From JACVRN01 sp036389255 (lineage in GTDB: Bacteria > Acidobacteriota > Blastocatellia > Pyrinomonadales > Pyrinomonadaceae): a DNA stretch of 64,000 nucleotides. Below, in pieces: positions 43,013 through 51,517 of the stretch. Numbering within the stretch: the first letter of the stretch is position 1; each line of letters opens with the position of its first letter. The notes under the pieces were generated by a model that ran no database searches, was not told the DNA's origin, and saw only the letters and a list, made by a program, of their open reading frames with translations. The translations under genes were made by a program, and so were the position numbers. Location of the stretch: positions 124,001-188,000 of the forward strand of contig DASVQI010000012.1 of the NCBI GenBank assembly GCA_036389255.1. Reading direction: 5' to 3'.

Positions 43013-43023
43013 GCATGAAACAA
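43004..43023. promoter_or_regulatory. Operator-like dyad over the ruvB -35 box
   Basis: TTGTTTCA (43004-43011), four bases, TGAAACAA (43016-43023) form a perfect 8-bp inverted repeat that covers the -35 element. A third half-site TGTTTCAT occurs at 43035-43042, upstream of the promoter. A repressor bound here would block polymerase. ruvB is SOS-regulated in many bacteria, so a LexA-type repressor is a natural guess. Confidence 0.6.
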
Positions 43024-43233
43024 GAAATATTTGGTGTTTCATGGGGCAAAAAGTTTGACTGCGCGCTGGTAAGGAAAGATAATCGTGCCCGCCGATTTTT
43101 GCGACCGCTCTTGAAAAAGCCTCGCGCCCGTTGAGACTTGCTCACGAAGCCACGCCGCCTTCAACTTCCGTCCAAGACGGACGGGGCCGCAAAATCTTCC
43201 CAAGTTTGAGAGACAGAATCTGAGAGGTGAGAA

Positions 43234-43500
43234 ATGAGTTCCTTTATAAGAACCCGGCGCCGCTATTTATTGTTAGCAGCAGTTATGATTGCTTTGACGG
43301 TCTTGGCCATTGGCATAGGGACGGCGAGCCGCGTCAGAGCCTTGACGCCTGCGGACTGCGCCGGAGAATGCCGCGAAACACGCGACAAAAAACATGCTAA
43401 ATGCGATGAGCTGCCCGAAGCCGTGCGTGACAAGTGTAAGGAGAACGCCAACAAGCAGTATGACAAGTGTATAGAGAGATGCAACGGCACGGGCGAGTGA
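43234..43500 (+). CDS. Small secreted Cys-rich protein
   Basis: An 88-residue protein with GAGAGGTGAG before the ATG. The signal peptide is about residues 1-36 (LLLAAVMIALTVLAIGIGTASRVRA). The mature part of about 50 residues is polar and has six Cys in pairs (DCAGEC, AKC, DKC, DKC, ERC), which suggests three disulfides and a helical hairpin. It is divergent from ruvB; the spacer holds the ruvB promoter. I know of no function. Similar short CxxxC-rich secreted proteins are frequent in acidobacteria. Confidence 0.7.
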   Translation: MSSFIRTRRRYLLLAAVMIALTVLAIGIGTASRVRALTPADCAGECRETRDKKHAKCDELPEAVRDKCKENANKQYDKCIERCNGTGE

Positions 43501-43533
43501 AAGCGCTTCGAAACGCCTGTTGACAGGCCCGGC

Positions 43534-43950
43534 CTAGCGTCCGAGCGTCTCGCCCGTAGTCAGTTGAAGGCGAACAATGGAGCGCTCCAGCCTTGCGCGA
43601 GCTTTCTCGAAATCCTCTTCCGTGCCGCTCCACGCGCTCAGGGTCTTCTCGGCGTGCTCGCGCGCAATTCGCGCCCGCGCAGCGTCTATCTCTTCCGGCC
43701 TTTCGGCCACTTCGGCCATCACGCTCACGCGGTCACGATTGACTTCCACGAACCCGCCGGACACGTGCAGGCGTCTGGTTCTGTCGCCCTGCGTGTAGGA
43801 GAGCACGCCCGTCTGCAACTGAGAGATGAGCGGCGTGTGCCCCGGCAATATGCCAAGCTCACCATTCGCGCCCGGAACGTAGACGGCATCCACATCTTCA
43901 GCCAGCACGCGCCGCTCCGGCGTCACCACTTCCAATCGAATCTGTTCCAT
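43534..43950 (-). CDS. atpC: F1Fo ATP synthase epsilon subunit
   Basis: A 138-residue subunit read from the ATG at 43950 (MEQIRLEVVTPERRVLAEDVDAVYVPG). The N-terminal beta barrel includes GELGILPGHTPLISQL and VSGGFVEVNRDRVSVMAE. The C-terminal two-helix hairpin is Ala/Glu/Arg-rich. Epsilon sits on the central stalk and can inhibit ATP hydrolysis. It follows atpD on the same strand, with an 80-base spacer that is a heptad hairpin. Confidence 0.93.
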   Translation of the reverse strand: MEQIRLEVVTPERRVLAEDVDAVYVPGANGELGILPGHTPLISQLQTGVLSYTQGDRTRRLHVSGGFVEVNRDRVSVMAEVAERPEEIDAARARIAREHAEKTLSAWSGTEEDFEKARARLERSIVRLQLTTGETLGR

Positions 43951-43955
43951 AACAA

Positions 43956-44027
43956 CAGTGACGAGTGACAAGTGACGAGCGACAAGCAAGAAGAAGTTCT
44001 AACTTGTCGCTCGTCACTTGTCGCTGC
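43956..44027. repeat. Heptad hairpin between atpD and atpC
   Basis: Left units CAGTGAC, GAGTGAC, AAGTGAC, GAGCGAC, AAGCAAG face AACTTGT, CGCTCGT, CACTTGT, CGCTGCT on the right around an AAGAAGTTCT centre. It lies inside a presumed operon, so it may be an mRNA element and not a full stop. Confidence 0.88.
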
Positions 44028-44031
44028 TTTT

Positions 44032-45561
44032 TCATCCTCCGGCGGCGATTTGTTTGGCCTTCTCCTGTGCCTCTTCTATGGTGCCTACGAGGTAGAAGGC
44101 TTGTTCGGGAAGGTCGTCGTGCTTGCCTTCTATGATTTCGCGGAAGCCACGGATGGTGTCTTCCAGCTTGACGTACTTGCCTTCGAGGCCGGTGAACTGC
44201 GCGGCGACGAAGAAGGGCTGCGAGAAGAAGCGCTGAACCTTTCGGGCGCGCGCCACAATCAGCTTGTCTTCGTCCGACAACTCGTCCAGCCCGAGAATCG
44301 CTATGATGTCCTGAAGGTCTTTGTAGCGCTGCAAAATCTGCTTGATGGCCTGCGCCGTGTTGTAGTGCTCCTCGCCAACTATTCGCGGGTCAAGGATGCG
44401 CGAGCTTGAGGCGAGCGGGTCAACCGCAGGATAAATGCCAAGCTCCACAATCTGGCGCGAGAGCGCGGTCACGGCGTCTAGGTGCGCGAACGTGGTCGCG
44501 GGCGCGGGGTCTGTGTAGTCGTCCGCAGGCACGTACACGGCCTGAATCGAAGTGATAGCGCCGGTCTTGGTGGAAGTGATGCGCTCCTGCATCTCGCCCA
44601 TCTCTGAGGCGAGGTTCGGCTGATACCCGACCGCCGAAGGCATGCGCCCGAGAAGCGCGGAGACTTCGGAGCCCGCCTGCGTAAAGCGGAAGATGTTGTC
44701 CACGAAGAGCAGCACGTCCATGCCCTGGTCGCGGAAATATTCTGCGACCGTCAGGCCCGAAAGAGCCACGCGAAGACGAGCGCCCGGCGGCTCCGTCATC
44801 TGCCCGTAGATGAGCGCGACCTTGGACTCTTCGATGGCCTTCATGTCCACCTTGGTCATGTCGAACTCGCCCGTCTCTTCCAGATTGTTATAGAAGCTCT
44901 CCCCGAAGTTGATAACCTTGGACTCGACCATCTCGCGCAGGAGGTCGTTGCCCTCGCGCGTGCGCTCGCCTACCCCGGCGAAGACGGAGAAGCCGGAGCG
45001 AGCCTTGGCGATGTTGTTTATCAGCTCCATGATGAGCACGGTCTTGCCGACGCCCGCGCCGCCGAAGAGGCCGATTTTGCCGCCGCGAAGGAAGGGCTGT
45101 ATCAGGTCAATGACCTTGATGCCCGTCTCGAACATCTGTAGCTCGGTCGCCTGCTCGTCAAAGTCCGGCGCGTGGCGGTGAATCGGATAGCGCTGCTCGG
45201 CCTTGACCGGCCCTAGGTTGTCCACGGGCTCGCCTATCACGTTGAGCACGCGGCCCAATGTCCCTTCGCCCACGGGCACTGTGATGGGGCCGCCCGTGTC
45301 TATGGCTCTCATGCCGCGCACCATGCCGTCCGTAGGCAGCATGGAGACGGTACGCACACGGCCTTCGCCCAGATGCTGCTGCACTTCGCAGATGACATTG
45401 ATGGGCGTCGGCACGTCGAAGCCCTCGCTCGTCACGCGCAACGCCTGATAAATAGGCGGCAGGTGATGTTCTTCAAACTCCACGTCTACGACAGGGCCAA
45501 TAATCTGCACGACGCGTCCGGCGACCTGCCCGTCCGTTAAATTACCATTAGGCGTAACCAT
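44032..45561 (-). CDS. atpD: F1Fo ATP synthase beta subunit
   Basis: A 509-residue catalytic subunit. The Walker A motif GGAGVGKTV, the catalytic Glu in GERTREGNDL, ALLGRMPSAVGYQPNL and Walker B LLFVDNIFRF are all intact. Compared with the usual 460-480 residues there is an N-terminal extension of about 15 residues and a small insert around 115-125. Only atpD and atpC are present here; alpha, gamma, delta and the Fo genes are elsewhere. Such a split of the atp cluster is seen in several phyla, including Acidobacteriota as I recall. Confidence 0.97.
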   Translation of the reverse strand: MVTPNGNLTDGQVAGRVVQIIGPVVDVEFEEHHLPPIYQALRVTSEGFDVPTPINVICEVQQHLGEGRVRTVSMLPTDGMVRGMRAIDTGGPITVPVGEGTLGRVLNVIGEPVDNLGPVKAEQRYPIHRHAPDFDEQATELQMFETGIKVIDLIQPFLRGGKIGLFGGAGVGKTVLIMELINNIAKARSGFSVFAGVGERTREGNDLLREMVESKVINFGESFYNNLEETGEFDMTKVDMKAIEESKVALIYGQMTEPPGARLRVALSGLTVAEYFRDQGMDVLLFVDNIFRFTQAGSEVSALLGRMPSAVGYQPNLASEMGEMQERITSTKTGAITSIQAVYVPADDYTDPAPATTFAHLDAVTALSRQIVELGIYPAVDPLASSSRILDPRIVGEEHYNTAQAIKQILQRYKDLQDIIAILGLDELSDEDKLIVARARKVQRFFSQPFFVAAQFTGLEGKYVKLEDTIRGFREIIEGKHDDLPEQAFYLVGTIEEAQEKAKQIAAGG

Positions 45562-45730
45562 ACTCTTTTAGCTTGACTCCTCTTCGGGTTCTTGTCCAAT
45601 AAGCGGAAAAAATTAAGTAAACTGAAGCCTGAGAAGATAACACATCGCCTGAATGTAGGCAAAGACGGCAGCCATCGGCAGCGCTTAGCCGCTACGTAGC
45701 AGATATGAGAGGAGCTTTAACGAGCAGCAT

Positions 45731-45997
45731 CTATTCCATGTCGTCTATGCGAATCTTCATGCGCCGCAGCGTTCGCATGTCGTCGTCCGTCAGCTCAAGC
45801 GACACTTCTTCAGTAGATTCCATCTGTCTATTCAACCGCCGGAGGCCGATTTCAAGCCTCAGAGTCAGCTCCAACTCGTAGCCCACGTCGCGCAGGCGGC
45901 CGATGGCTAGCGCGACTTCCGAAGACCTTTCAACGGCGGAGTTAATCGCCGCGCCCAATTCTTCTACAATCTGTTTGGCCTCGTCGTTGATGTCCAC
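45731..45997 (-). CDS. Small helical hypothetical protein
   Basis: An 88-residue protein started at the GTG at 45997, which has GAGGGG about nine bases upstream; the open frame extends further but without a ribosome site. The sequence VDINDEAKQIVEELGAAINSAVERSSEVALAIGRL is amphipathic and probably helical throughout, ending with an acidic patch (LELTDDDMRTLRRMKIRIDDME). There is no Cys or membrane segment. It lies between atpD and the mutase gene, in reverse direction to the latter. No family recognised. Confidence 0.6.
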   Translation of the reverse strand: MDINDEAKQIVEELGAAINSAVERSSEVALAIGRLRDVGYELELTLRLEIGLRRLNRQMESTEEVSLELTDDDMRTLRRMKIRIDDME

Positions 45998-46201
45998 CTG
46001 CAACAGCCCCCTCGGTCTGGTTAAAAGAGAGAGATAACACAATGCTTCCGTTCACTTGATGCTAAGCGACCGAAGCACGCAGGGTCAACTCTACATTTCC
46101 CTTTCGTTGCTAGGCTTAAATGCACTGTGCTACGCTTTGAGCCCTTCGCACAGGATTGATTAGACAGGGAATCCTGTCCTTCGGTGGTGCGTTACTAGAT
46201 T

Positions 46202-47812
46202 ATGGCAACGAAGACCAGCGCCGAGCGGCGCGTCCATTTCGAAACCAGCTCAGGCATAGAGCTGCCCACGGATTTCAATCCTTCAAATACGGATGCCGTG
46301 GATTACGAGCGCGATTTGGCCGCGCCCGGCGAATATCCTTACACGCGCGGTATCCGCCCCAACATGTATCGCGGGCGCTTCTGGACTATGCGGCAGTACG
46401 CAGGGTACGCGACCGCAGAGGAATCGAATGCGCGCTACAAGTACCTGCTTGAGCAGGGAACCACGGGCCTCTCCGTGGCCTTCGACCTCCCGACGCAGAT
46501 AGGGCTCGATTCGGACGACCCGCTGGCAGCAGGCGAAGTCGGCAAGGTCGGCGTGGCGATTGATTCCGTGGAAGACATGCTGCGGCTCTTCGAGGGCATC
46601 CCGCTCGATTCCGTCTCGACTTCGATGACCATCAACGCGACCGCTTCCACCCTGCTCTGTCTTTACCTTGCCGTAGCACGAAAGCAGAACGTCTCTTTCG
46701 AAAAGGTCAACGGCACAATCCAGAACGACATCCTGAAGGAGTACATAGCTCGCGGCACATACATCTACCCGCCAGCGCCTTCCTTAAGGCTTGTGACGGA
46801 CACCTTCGCCTTCTGCGCGCGAGAGGTGCCGAACTGGAACACGATTTCCATAAGCGGCTATCACATACGCGAAGCCGGCTCGACAGCCGTGCAGGAAGTG
46901 GCATTCACGCTCGCGGACGCCGTAGCCTACGTGGAAGCCGCGCTCTCAACCGGGCTCAAAATTGACGAGTTCGCGCCTCGTCTCTCCTTCTTCTTCAACG
47001 CGCACAACAATCTTCTGGAAGAGATAGCGAAGTTTCGAGCGGCTCGCCGCCTCTGGGCGCGCATCATGCGCGAGCGTTTCTCTGCGCGCGACCCACGCTC
47101 ACTGATGCTGCGCTTTCATACTCAGACGGCGGGCTCTACGCTCACGGCGCGTCAGCCGGATGTCAACGTGGTACGCACTACGATTCAGGCGCTGGCGGCC
47201 GTGCTGGGCGGGACACAATCGCTTCACACCAACTCTATGGACGAGGCGCTGGCGCTGCCGACGGCGGAGGCCGCCCGCCTTGCGCTTCGCACGCAGCAGG
47301 TCATAGCCTTCGAGTCGGGCGTGGCGGACACGGTTGACCCGCTCGCTGGCTCCTACGCGATAGAGCAGTTGACCGGCGAGATTGAGCGGCGCGCAAATGA
47401 TTACATAGAGAAGATAGACGCTATGGGCGGGATGCTGCGCGCCATAGAGAGCGGCTACGTGCAGCGTGAGATTCAGGAAGCCGCCTACAAGTATCAGAAG
47501 GCAGTCGAGTCGAACGATGAGATTGTCGTCGGCGTCAACCGCTTTCAGGTAGCAGAGGAGACGGACATTCCTACGCTTCGCGTGGATGCTTCTATAGAGC
47601 AGGCGCAGATTGAGCGCGTTCAGGCTTTGCGCGAGCGGCGCGACCACGAAAGGGCCGAAACCTCGCTCGTCCGGCTAGAAGAGGCTGCGCGCGGCACGGA
47701 AAATCTGCTGCCGCGCATACTCGACTGCGTCGAATCACTCGTCACGGTTGGCGAAATCAGCCACCGCCTACGCCGCGTCTGGGGCGAATATAGAGAGGCC
47801 GTGACGGTATAA
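46202..47812 (+). CDS. Methylmalonyl-CoA mutase large-subunit-type catalytic protein (no B12 domain)
   Basis: A 536-residue TIM-barrel mutase domain. Hallmarks are GEYPYTRGIRPNMYRGRFWTMRQYAGYA, LSVAFDLPTQIGLDSD, the substrate-binding SISGYHIREAGSTAVQE and the RFHTQTAGSTLTARQPDVNVVRTT to GGTQSLHTNSMDEALALPTAEAARLALRTQQ region (split). The usual C-terminal cobalamin-binding DxHxxG domain is missing, so a separate small B12 subunit must exist. It interconverts methylmalonyl-CoA and succinyl-CoA or a related branched acyl-CoA pair. It precedes a DinB-like gene by one base after the stop, so the two are coupled. Confidence 0.92.
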   Translation: MATKTSAERRVHFETSSGIELPTDFNPSNTDAVDYERDLAAPGEYPYTRGIRPNMYRGRFWTMRQYAGYATAEESNARYKYLLEQGTTGLSVAFDLPTQIGLDSDDPLAAGEVGKVGVAIDSVEDMLRLFEGIPLDSVSTSMTINATASTLLCLYLAVARKQNVSFEKVNGTIQNDILKEYIARGTYIYPPAPSLRLVTDTFAFCAREVPNWNTISISGYHIREAGSTAVQEVAFTLADAVAYVEAALSTGLKIDEFAPRLSFFFNAHNNLLEEIAKFRAARRLWARIMRERFSARDPRSLMLRFHTQTAGSTLTARQPDVNVVRTTIQALAAVLGGTQSLHTNSMDEALALPTAEAARLALRTQQVIAFESGVADTVDPLAGSYAIEQLTGEIERRANDYIEKIDAMGGMLRAIESGYVQREIQEAAYKYQKAVESNDEIVVGVNRFQVAEETDIPTLRVDASIEQAQIERVQALRERRDHERAETSLVRLEEAARGTENLLPRILDCVESLVTVGEISHRLRRVWGEYREAVTV

Positions 47813-47813
47813 A

Positions 47814-48389
47814 ATGAGCAGCAATCTTAAGACGGGCAATCTTCCGGCTTTGATTGCCGAGGCCGGAACGATTCGTGACGAGGCCGCAGCCGCCTTCGGC
47901 CAGCTCTCGCCCGCGCAGCTTAACTGGAAGCCTAGCGCCGAAGAGTGGAGCATAGGCCAGTGCTTCGACCATCTGATACTGACCAACCGGCCTTACTTTC
48001 CAGTGCTGGAGAAAATCGCTGCGGGCCGGCAGCAGACAAGATTGTGGGAGCGCGTGCCCCTTTTGCCGGGCTTATTCGCAAAGCTGGTGCTGGGCGCGGT
48101 CAGTCCAGAGTCGGCGCGAAAGGTGAAGGCGCGAAAGGGATTCGTGCCTGCCGCGAGCGATGTTGACGGCCAAGTCATGAGCCGCTTCGTCCTGCATCAG
48201 GACGAGTTGATGCGGCTGATGAAGGCAACGGAGCCGCTTGAGCTTGATAAGATAATCATCACGTCACCCATCTCTTCAGCCGTCATCTACAGCCTGCTCG
48301 ACGGCTACCGCATAATCGTCACGCACGAGCGCCGCCATTTCCAACAGGCCGAAAGAGTGATGGCGGCGGCGGAGTTTCCGCGAGCCTAA
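47814..48389 (+). CDS. DinB/YfiT-family putative metal-dependent hydrolase
   Basis: A 191-residue four-helix bundle protein. QLNWKPSAEEWSIGQCFDHLILTN carries the first His, and the C-terminal THERRHFQQAERVM the HxxxH pair; together they form the metal triad of DinB_2 domains. Some members use bacillithiol or mycothiol as thiol cofactor in transferase reactions, which would suit this organism, but that is inference. It is coupled to the mutase gene. Its last four bases overlap the convergent gene at 48386. Confidence 0.85.
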   Translation: MSSNLKTGNLPALIAEAGTIRDEAAAAFGQLSPAQLNWKPSAEEWSIGQCFDHLILTNRPYFPVLEKIAAGRQQTRLWERVPLLPGLFAKLVLGAVSPESARKVKARKGFVPAASDVDGQVMSRFVLHQDELMRLMKATEPLELDKIIITSPISSAVIYSLLDGYRIIVTHERRHFQQAERVMAAAEFPRA

Positions 48390-48694
48390 AGCCGCTCGAC
48401 CGCGATTGCGCGCATCATCATCTCCTGCTGTTGAAAGCGCTCGGCCAGTTCTTTCCCGTAGTGCTTCCAACGGGCGCGGTCAAGCTCTTCCGTCATCACT
48501 TCATAAATCACAACCTCGTCGCGCGTAACCTGACCGGAATCTTCCTGCCATAGCCCTTCGGCAGGAGAGCGGCGGTAGGTAGTGACGCCTCCGAAGCGCT
48601 CGGTCAATTCATCGCGCACCATATCCAGCATGGATTTGTCGAAGACCCGGCCTTCGTTGTCGTAAAGCGGAATAAGTAGCTGCACCAGATACAT
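48386..48694 (-). CDS. Small hypothetical protein
   Basis: A 102-residue protein beginning MYLVQLLIPLYDNEGRVFDKSMLDMVRDELTERFGG, with mixed alpha and beta pattern. No signal peptide or motif. The stretch RSPAEGLWQEDSGQVTRDEVVIYEVMTEELDRAWWK-like (as written, RARWKHYGKEL) has the feel of a small alpha/beta-barrel family that I recall from many genomes, without known role. It converges on the DinB-like gene with a four-base overlap. Confidence 0.65.
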   Translation of the reverse strand: MYLVQLLIPLYDNEGRVFDKSMLDMVRDELTERFGGVTTYRRSPAEGLWQEDSGQVTRDEVVIYEVMTEELDRARWKHYGKELAERFQQQEMMMRAIAVERL

Positions 48695-48779
48695 TCGATT
48701 TCGCGCTCCCGGAAGTTTTCCGTCTTATACTACAATCGCATCGGACTGCAAAAATTGGCGCGCGGGCCCTCCAAGTTTT

Positions 48780-49175
48780 ATGAAGTTAAAGCATCTGGCC
48801 ATCGTTTACGCCCTCTTTCTGGCGCTGCTGGTTTTTATGGCAGACCATAAGCAGTACCAGTTCATCTTCCGCGTGGTGCGCCAAACGCCCTACGCCGACA
48901 AGGCGGGCCACTTTCTTCTGATGGGCGTTCTGTCGCTTCTGGTCAACCTGGCGCTCTCGTGCCGCAAGACGAGGATTGGGAAGCTGAGCCTTCTCACAGG
49001 CAGCCTCGTCGTGGCGGTCGTGGTCACCCTTGAAGAGTTCTCGCAGATTTTCGTGCGCTACAGAAGCTTTGACCCGGTTGACCTGCTGTGTGATTACGCC
49101 GGAATCATTCTTTTCGGCCTTCTGGCAGGCTACCTCACGACGCTCAGGCCCGCCGAGCAGGACAGGCCGTCTTAA
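48780..49175 (+). CDS. VanZ-family membrane protein
   Basis: A 131-residue protein with four predicted membrane helices (about 5-22, 42-62, 68-90 and 103-123). The VanZ signature DKAGHFLLMGVLSLLVN and the later TLEEFSQIFVRYRSFDPVDLLCDYAGIILFG (in pieces) are present. VanZ relatives are found near cell-envelope genes, and the founding member lowers teicoplanin sensitivity; most have no known role. Its 5' region is short, 85 bases after a divergent start. Confidence 0.85.
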   Translation: MKLKHLAIVYALFLALLVFMADHKQYQFIFRVVRQTPYADKAGHFLLMGVLSLLVNLALSCRKTRIGKLSLLTGSLVVAVVVTLEEFSQIFVRYRSFDPVDLLCDYAGIILFGLLAGYLTTLRPAEQDRPS

Positions 49176-49257
49176 TTCATCTTCAAATTTGCCGCCCGTC
49201 GAACTCGCCTACGCTTTCCGTTTCGTTTACAATCGGCCGTAGATTAATTCTTAGATT

Positions 49258-50286
49258 ATGTCGCATCTACTCGAAGTCAGAAACTTGCAGACGCAGTTTC
49301 CCACGCGCGCCGGGCTCGTGCGAGCGGTGGACGGCGTGAGCTTTCATCTGAACAAGGGCGAGCTGCTGGGGCTTGTGGGAGAATCCGGCTGCGGTAAATC
49401 CATCACGGCTCTTTCGGTCATGCGCTTGATTTCGTCGCCGGGAAAGATTGTCTCGGGCGAAATACTGTTCGACGGCGCAGACCTGCTCAAGCTCTCGGAC
49501 GCGCGCATGCGGGAGATTCGCGGCGACGACATCGCCATGATTTTTCAAGACCCCATGACCTCGCTCAACCCTGTCTTTACAGTCGGAGAGCAGATAGGCG
49601 AGGCGCTGCGTCTACATCGAAAGCTTTCAAAGCAGGAGGCGCGCAAAGCCACGATTGAAGCGATGAGCGAAGTGGCGATTCCAGACCCGGCGAGGCGCGT
49701 GGACGATTACCCGCACCAGCTTTCGGGCGGGATGCGCCAGCGCGTGATGATTGCCATGGCGCTGGCCTGCGACCCTAAGCTGCTGATTGCCGACGAGCCA
49801 ACGACGGCCTTAGACGTGACGATTCAGGCGCAGATTCTTGAGCTGCTCGACGAGCTTAGAAAGACAAGGGAGCTTGCCGTGCTGCTCATCACGCACGACC
49901 TCGGAGTCGTGGCTGAAGTCGCAGACCGCGTGGCCGTGATGTACACGGGCCGCATAGTCGAAGAGTCACCCGTCGAAGAGCTGTTCGCCAGACCGAAGCA
50001 TCCGTACACCGAGGGCTTGTTGCGAAGCGTGCCCAAGCTGACGATGGAGCACGTGGAGAAGAAGGAGCGGCTTGAGACGATTGAGGGAATCGTGCCGAGC
50101 CCTACGGCGCTGCCCACCGGCTGCCACTTCGCGCCGCGCTGCCAGCATCGGATGCCGCGCTGCACGGAAGGAGTCATTCCGCTTTATCAACTGGAGGGCG
50201 GGGTCGCGGTGCGCTGCGTGCTGTTCGACTTGGCCGCAGCAGTAGAAGCAGACCACAGGAAGGAGCGTGCGAGCGCCGGTGAGTGA
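49258..50286 (+). CDS. dppD: Peptide/nickel ABC transporter ATP-binding protein (DppD/OppD-like)
   Basis: A 342-residue ATPase. Walker A GESGCGKS is near residue 40, signature LSGGMRQRV near 158, Walker B LLIADEPTTALD and the H-loop ITHDLGVV follow. The C-terminal oligo_HPY domain (PTALPTGCHFAPRCQHRMPRC) carries four Cys. It energises uptake of short peptides or similar solutes with its partner encoded downstream by an 8-base overlap. No permease or solute-binding gene of this system is near, so those lie elsewhere. Confidence 0.92.
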   Translation: MSHLLEVRNLQTQFPTRAGLVRAVDGVSFHLNKGELLGLVGESGCGKSITALSVMRLISSPGKIVSGEILFDGADLLKLSDARMREIRGDDIAMIFQDPMTSLNPVFTVGEQIGEALRLHRKLSKQEARKATIEAMSEVAIPDPARRVDDYPHQLSGGMRQRVMIAMALACDPKLLIADEPTTALDVTIQAQILELLDELRKTRELAVLLITHDLGVVAEVADRVAVMYTGRIVEESPVEELFARPKHPYTEGLLRSVPKLTMEHVEKKERLETIEGIVPSPTALPTGCHFAPRCQHRMPRCTEGVIPLYQLEGGVAVRCVLFDLAAAVEADHRKERASAGE

Positions 50287-51346
50287 AGGGCTGAATTTCG
50301 ATTTAAGGCCGGGAGCCGCGAGCGTGCCGGAGCGCGAAGCGAGCGCCGCCCGCCAAACAGGCGCGCGCGGCGAAGAGCTTGTGCGCGTGCGCGCTCTCGT
50401 CAAGCATTTTCCGGTAGAAGGAAGCGACGACGTGGTGCGCGCCGTTGACGGCGTCACCTTTGAGATTCTTCAAGGCGAGACTCTGGGACTGGTAGGAGAA
50501 TCGGGCTGCGGTAAATCAACCGTCGGTCGCTGCCTGCTGAGGCTGATTGAGCCTACGAGTGGGGAAGTCAAGTTCGAGGGGCGCGACGTGATTGCCACGA
50601 GCGGAAGCGAGCTGAGGGCGCTCAGGCGCGAGATGCAGATTATCTTTCAAGACCCTTACGCGAGCCTCAATCCACGCGTGCGCGTGCGCGACATCATAGC
50701 GGAGCCGCTTGTCATTCACGGCATAGGCAAGGGCGAAGAGAGACGCGCTCGCGTGGCCGAGCTGCTGCGCCGCGTGGGGCTTGACCCGGACTACATGAAT
50801 CGCTACCCGCACGAGTTTTCGGGCGGGCAGCGCCAGCGCATAGGAATAGCGCGGGCTCTGGCCCTGAACCCGAAGCTGATTGTCGCTGACGAGCCCGTCT
50901 CCGCGCTTGATGTTTCGGTGCAGGCGCAGGTCGTCAACCTGCTTCAGGATTTACAGAACGAGCTGGGCCTGACATATCTCTTCATCTCGCACGGGCTGGC
51001 CGTGGTCGAGCACATCTCCACGCGGGTCGCGGTGATGTACCTAGGGCGCATAGTCGAGATTGCAGGCGCGGCCGAGCTTTACAGCGAGCCGCTTCACCCG
51101 TACACGAAAGCGCTGCTTTCGGCCATCCCCATTCCAGACCCGCGCCGCAAGCGCGAGCGCATCGTCTTGCAGGGTGACGTGCCCACGCCCATCAACCCGC
51201 CTTCCGGCTGCCGCTTCCGCACGCGCTGTCCCGCAGCGATTCCCGAATGCGCTCAGATTGACCCAGACCTGCGCGAAATCTCTCCGGGCCACACGGTCGC
51301 CTGCATACGCGTTCCCGGCTGGGCCGAAGCTCCGACGGCTGCTTAA
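50279..51346 (+). CDS. dppF: Peptide/nickel ABC transporter ATP-binding protein (DppF/OppF-like)
   Basis: A 355-residue ATPase, partner of DppD. I start at the GTG at 50279 (overlap GTGAGTGA), with AGGAG 13 bases upstream; a GTG at 50267 is too close to it. About 40 N-terminal residues precede the ABC domain. Walker A is GESGCGKSTVGRC, signature FSGGQRQRI, Walker B LIVADEPVSALD and H-loop ISHGLAVVEH (His present). The oligo_HPY tail has INPPSGCRFRTRCPAAIPEC. The pair of different ATPases forms a heterodimer in Dpp/Opp-type importers. Confidence 0.92.
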   Translation: MSEGLNFDLRPGAASVPEREASAARQTGARGEELVRVRALVKHFPVEGSDDVVRAVDGVTFEILQGETLGLVGESGCGKSTVGRCLLRLIEPTSGEVKFEGRDVIATSGSELRALRREMQIIFQDPYASLNPRVRVRDIIAEPLVIHGIGKGEERRARVAELLRRVGLDPDYMNRYPHEFSGGQRQRIGIARALALNPKLIVADEPVSALDVSVQAQVVNLLQDLQNELGLTYLFISHGLAVVEHISTRVAVMYLGRIVEIAGAAELYSEPLHPYTKALLSAIPIPDPRRKRERIVLQGDVPTPINPPSGCRFRTRCPAAIPECAQIDPDLREISPGHTVACIRVPGWAEAPTAA

Positions 51347-51517
51347 CAAGTAATCAGGCAGGCTGGAGAACCGGCCACTCGTCAATTGAAACATCTCTCA
51401 AGCGGCTTGCGTACTAGGGTGCGCGCTCTTTTTGAGTTATTGATTTACGCGCTCAGCCTCGAAAAGCTAAAATTACTACCCGCCGCTCTTTAGGATTAAA
51501 ACGCCTGGAGGAAAAAC

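Noticed and set aside
42930..43145. An N-terminal extension of RuvB by 72 residues
   Set aside because: The added residues are unlike RuvB and would cross the TTGAAA-TATAAT promoter. The start at 42929 gives a normal length.
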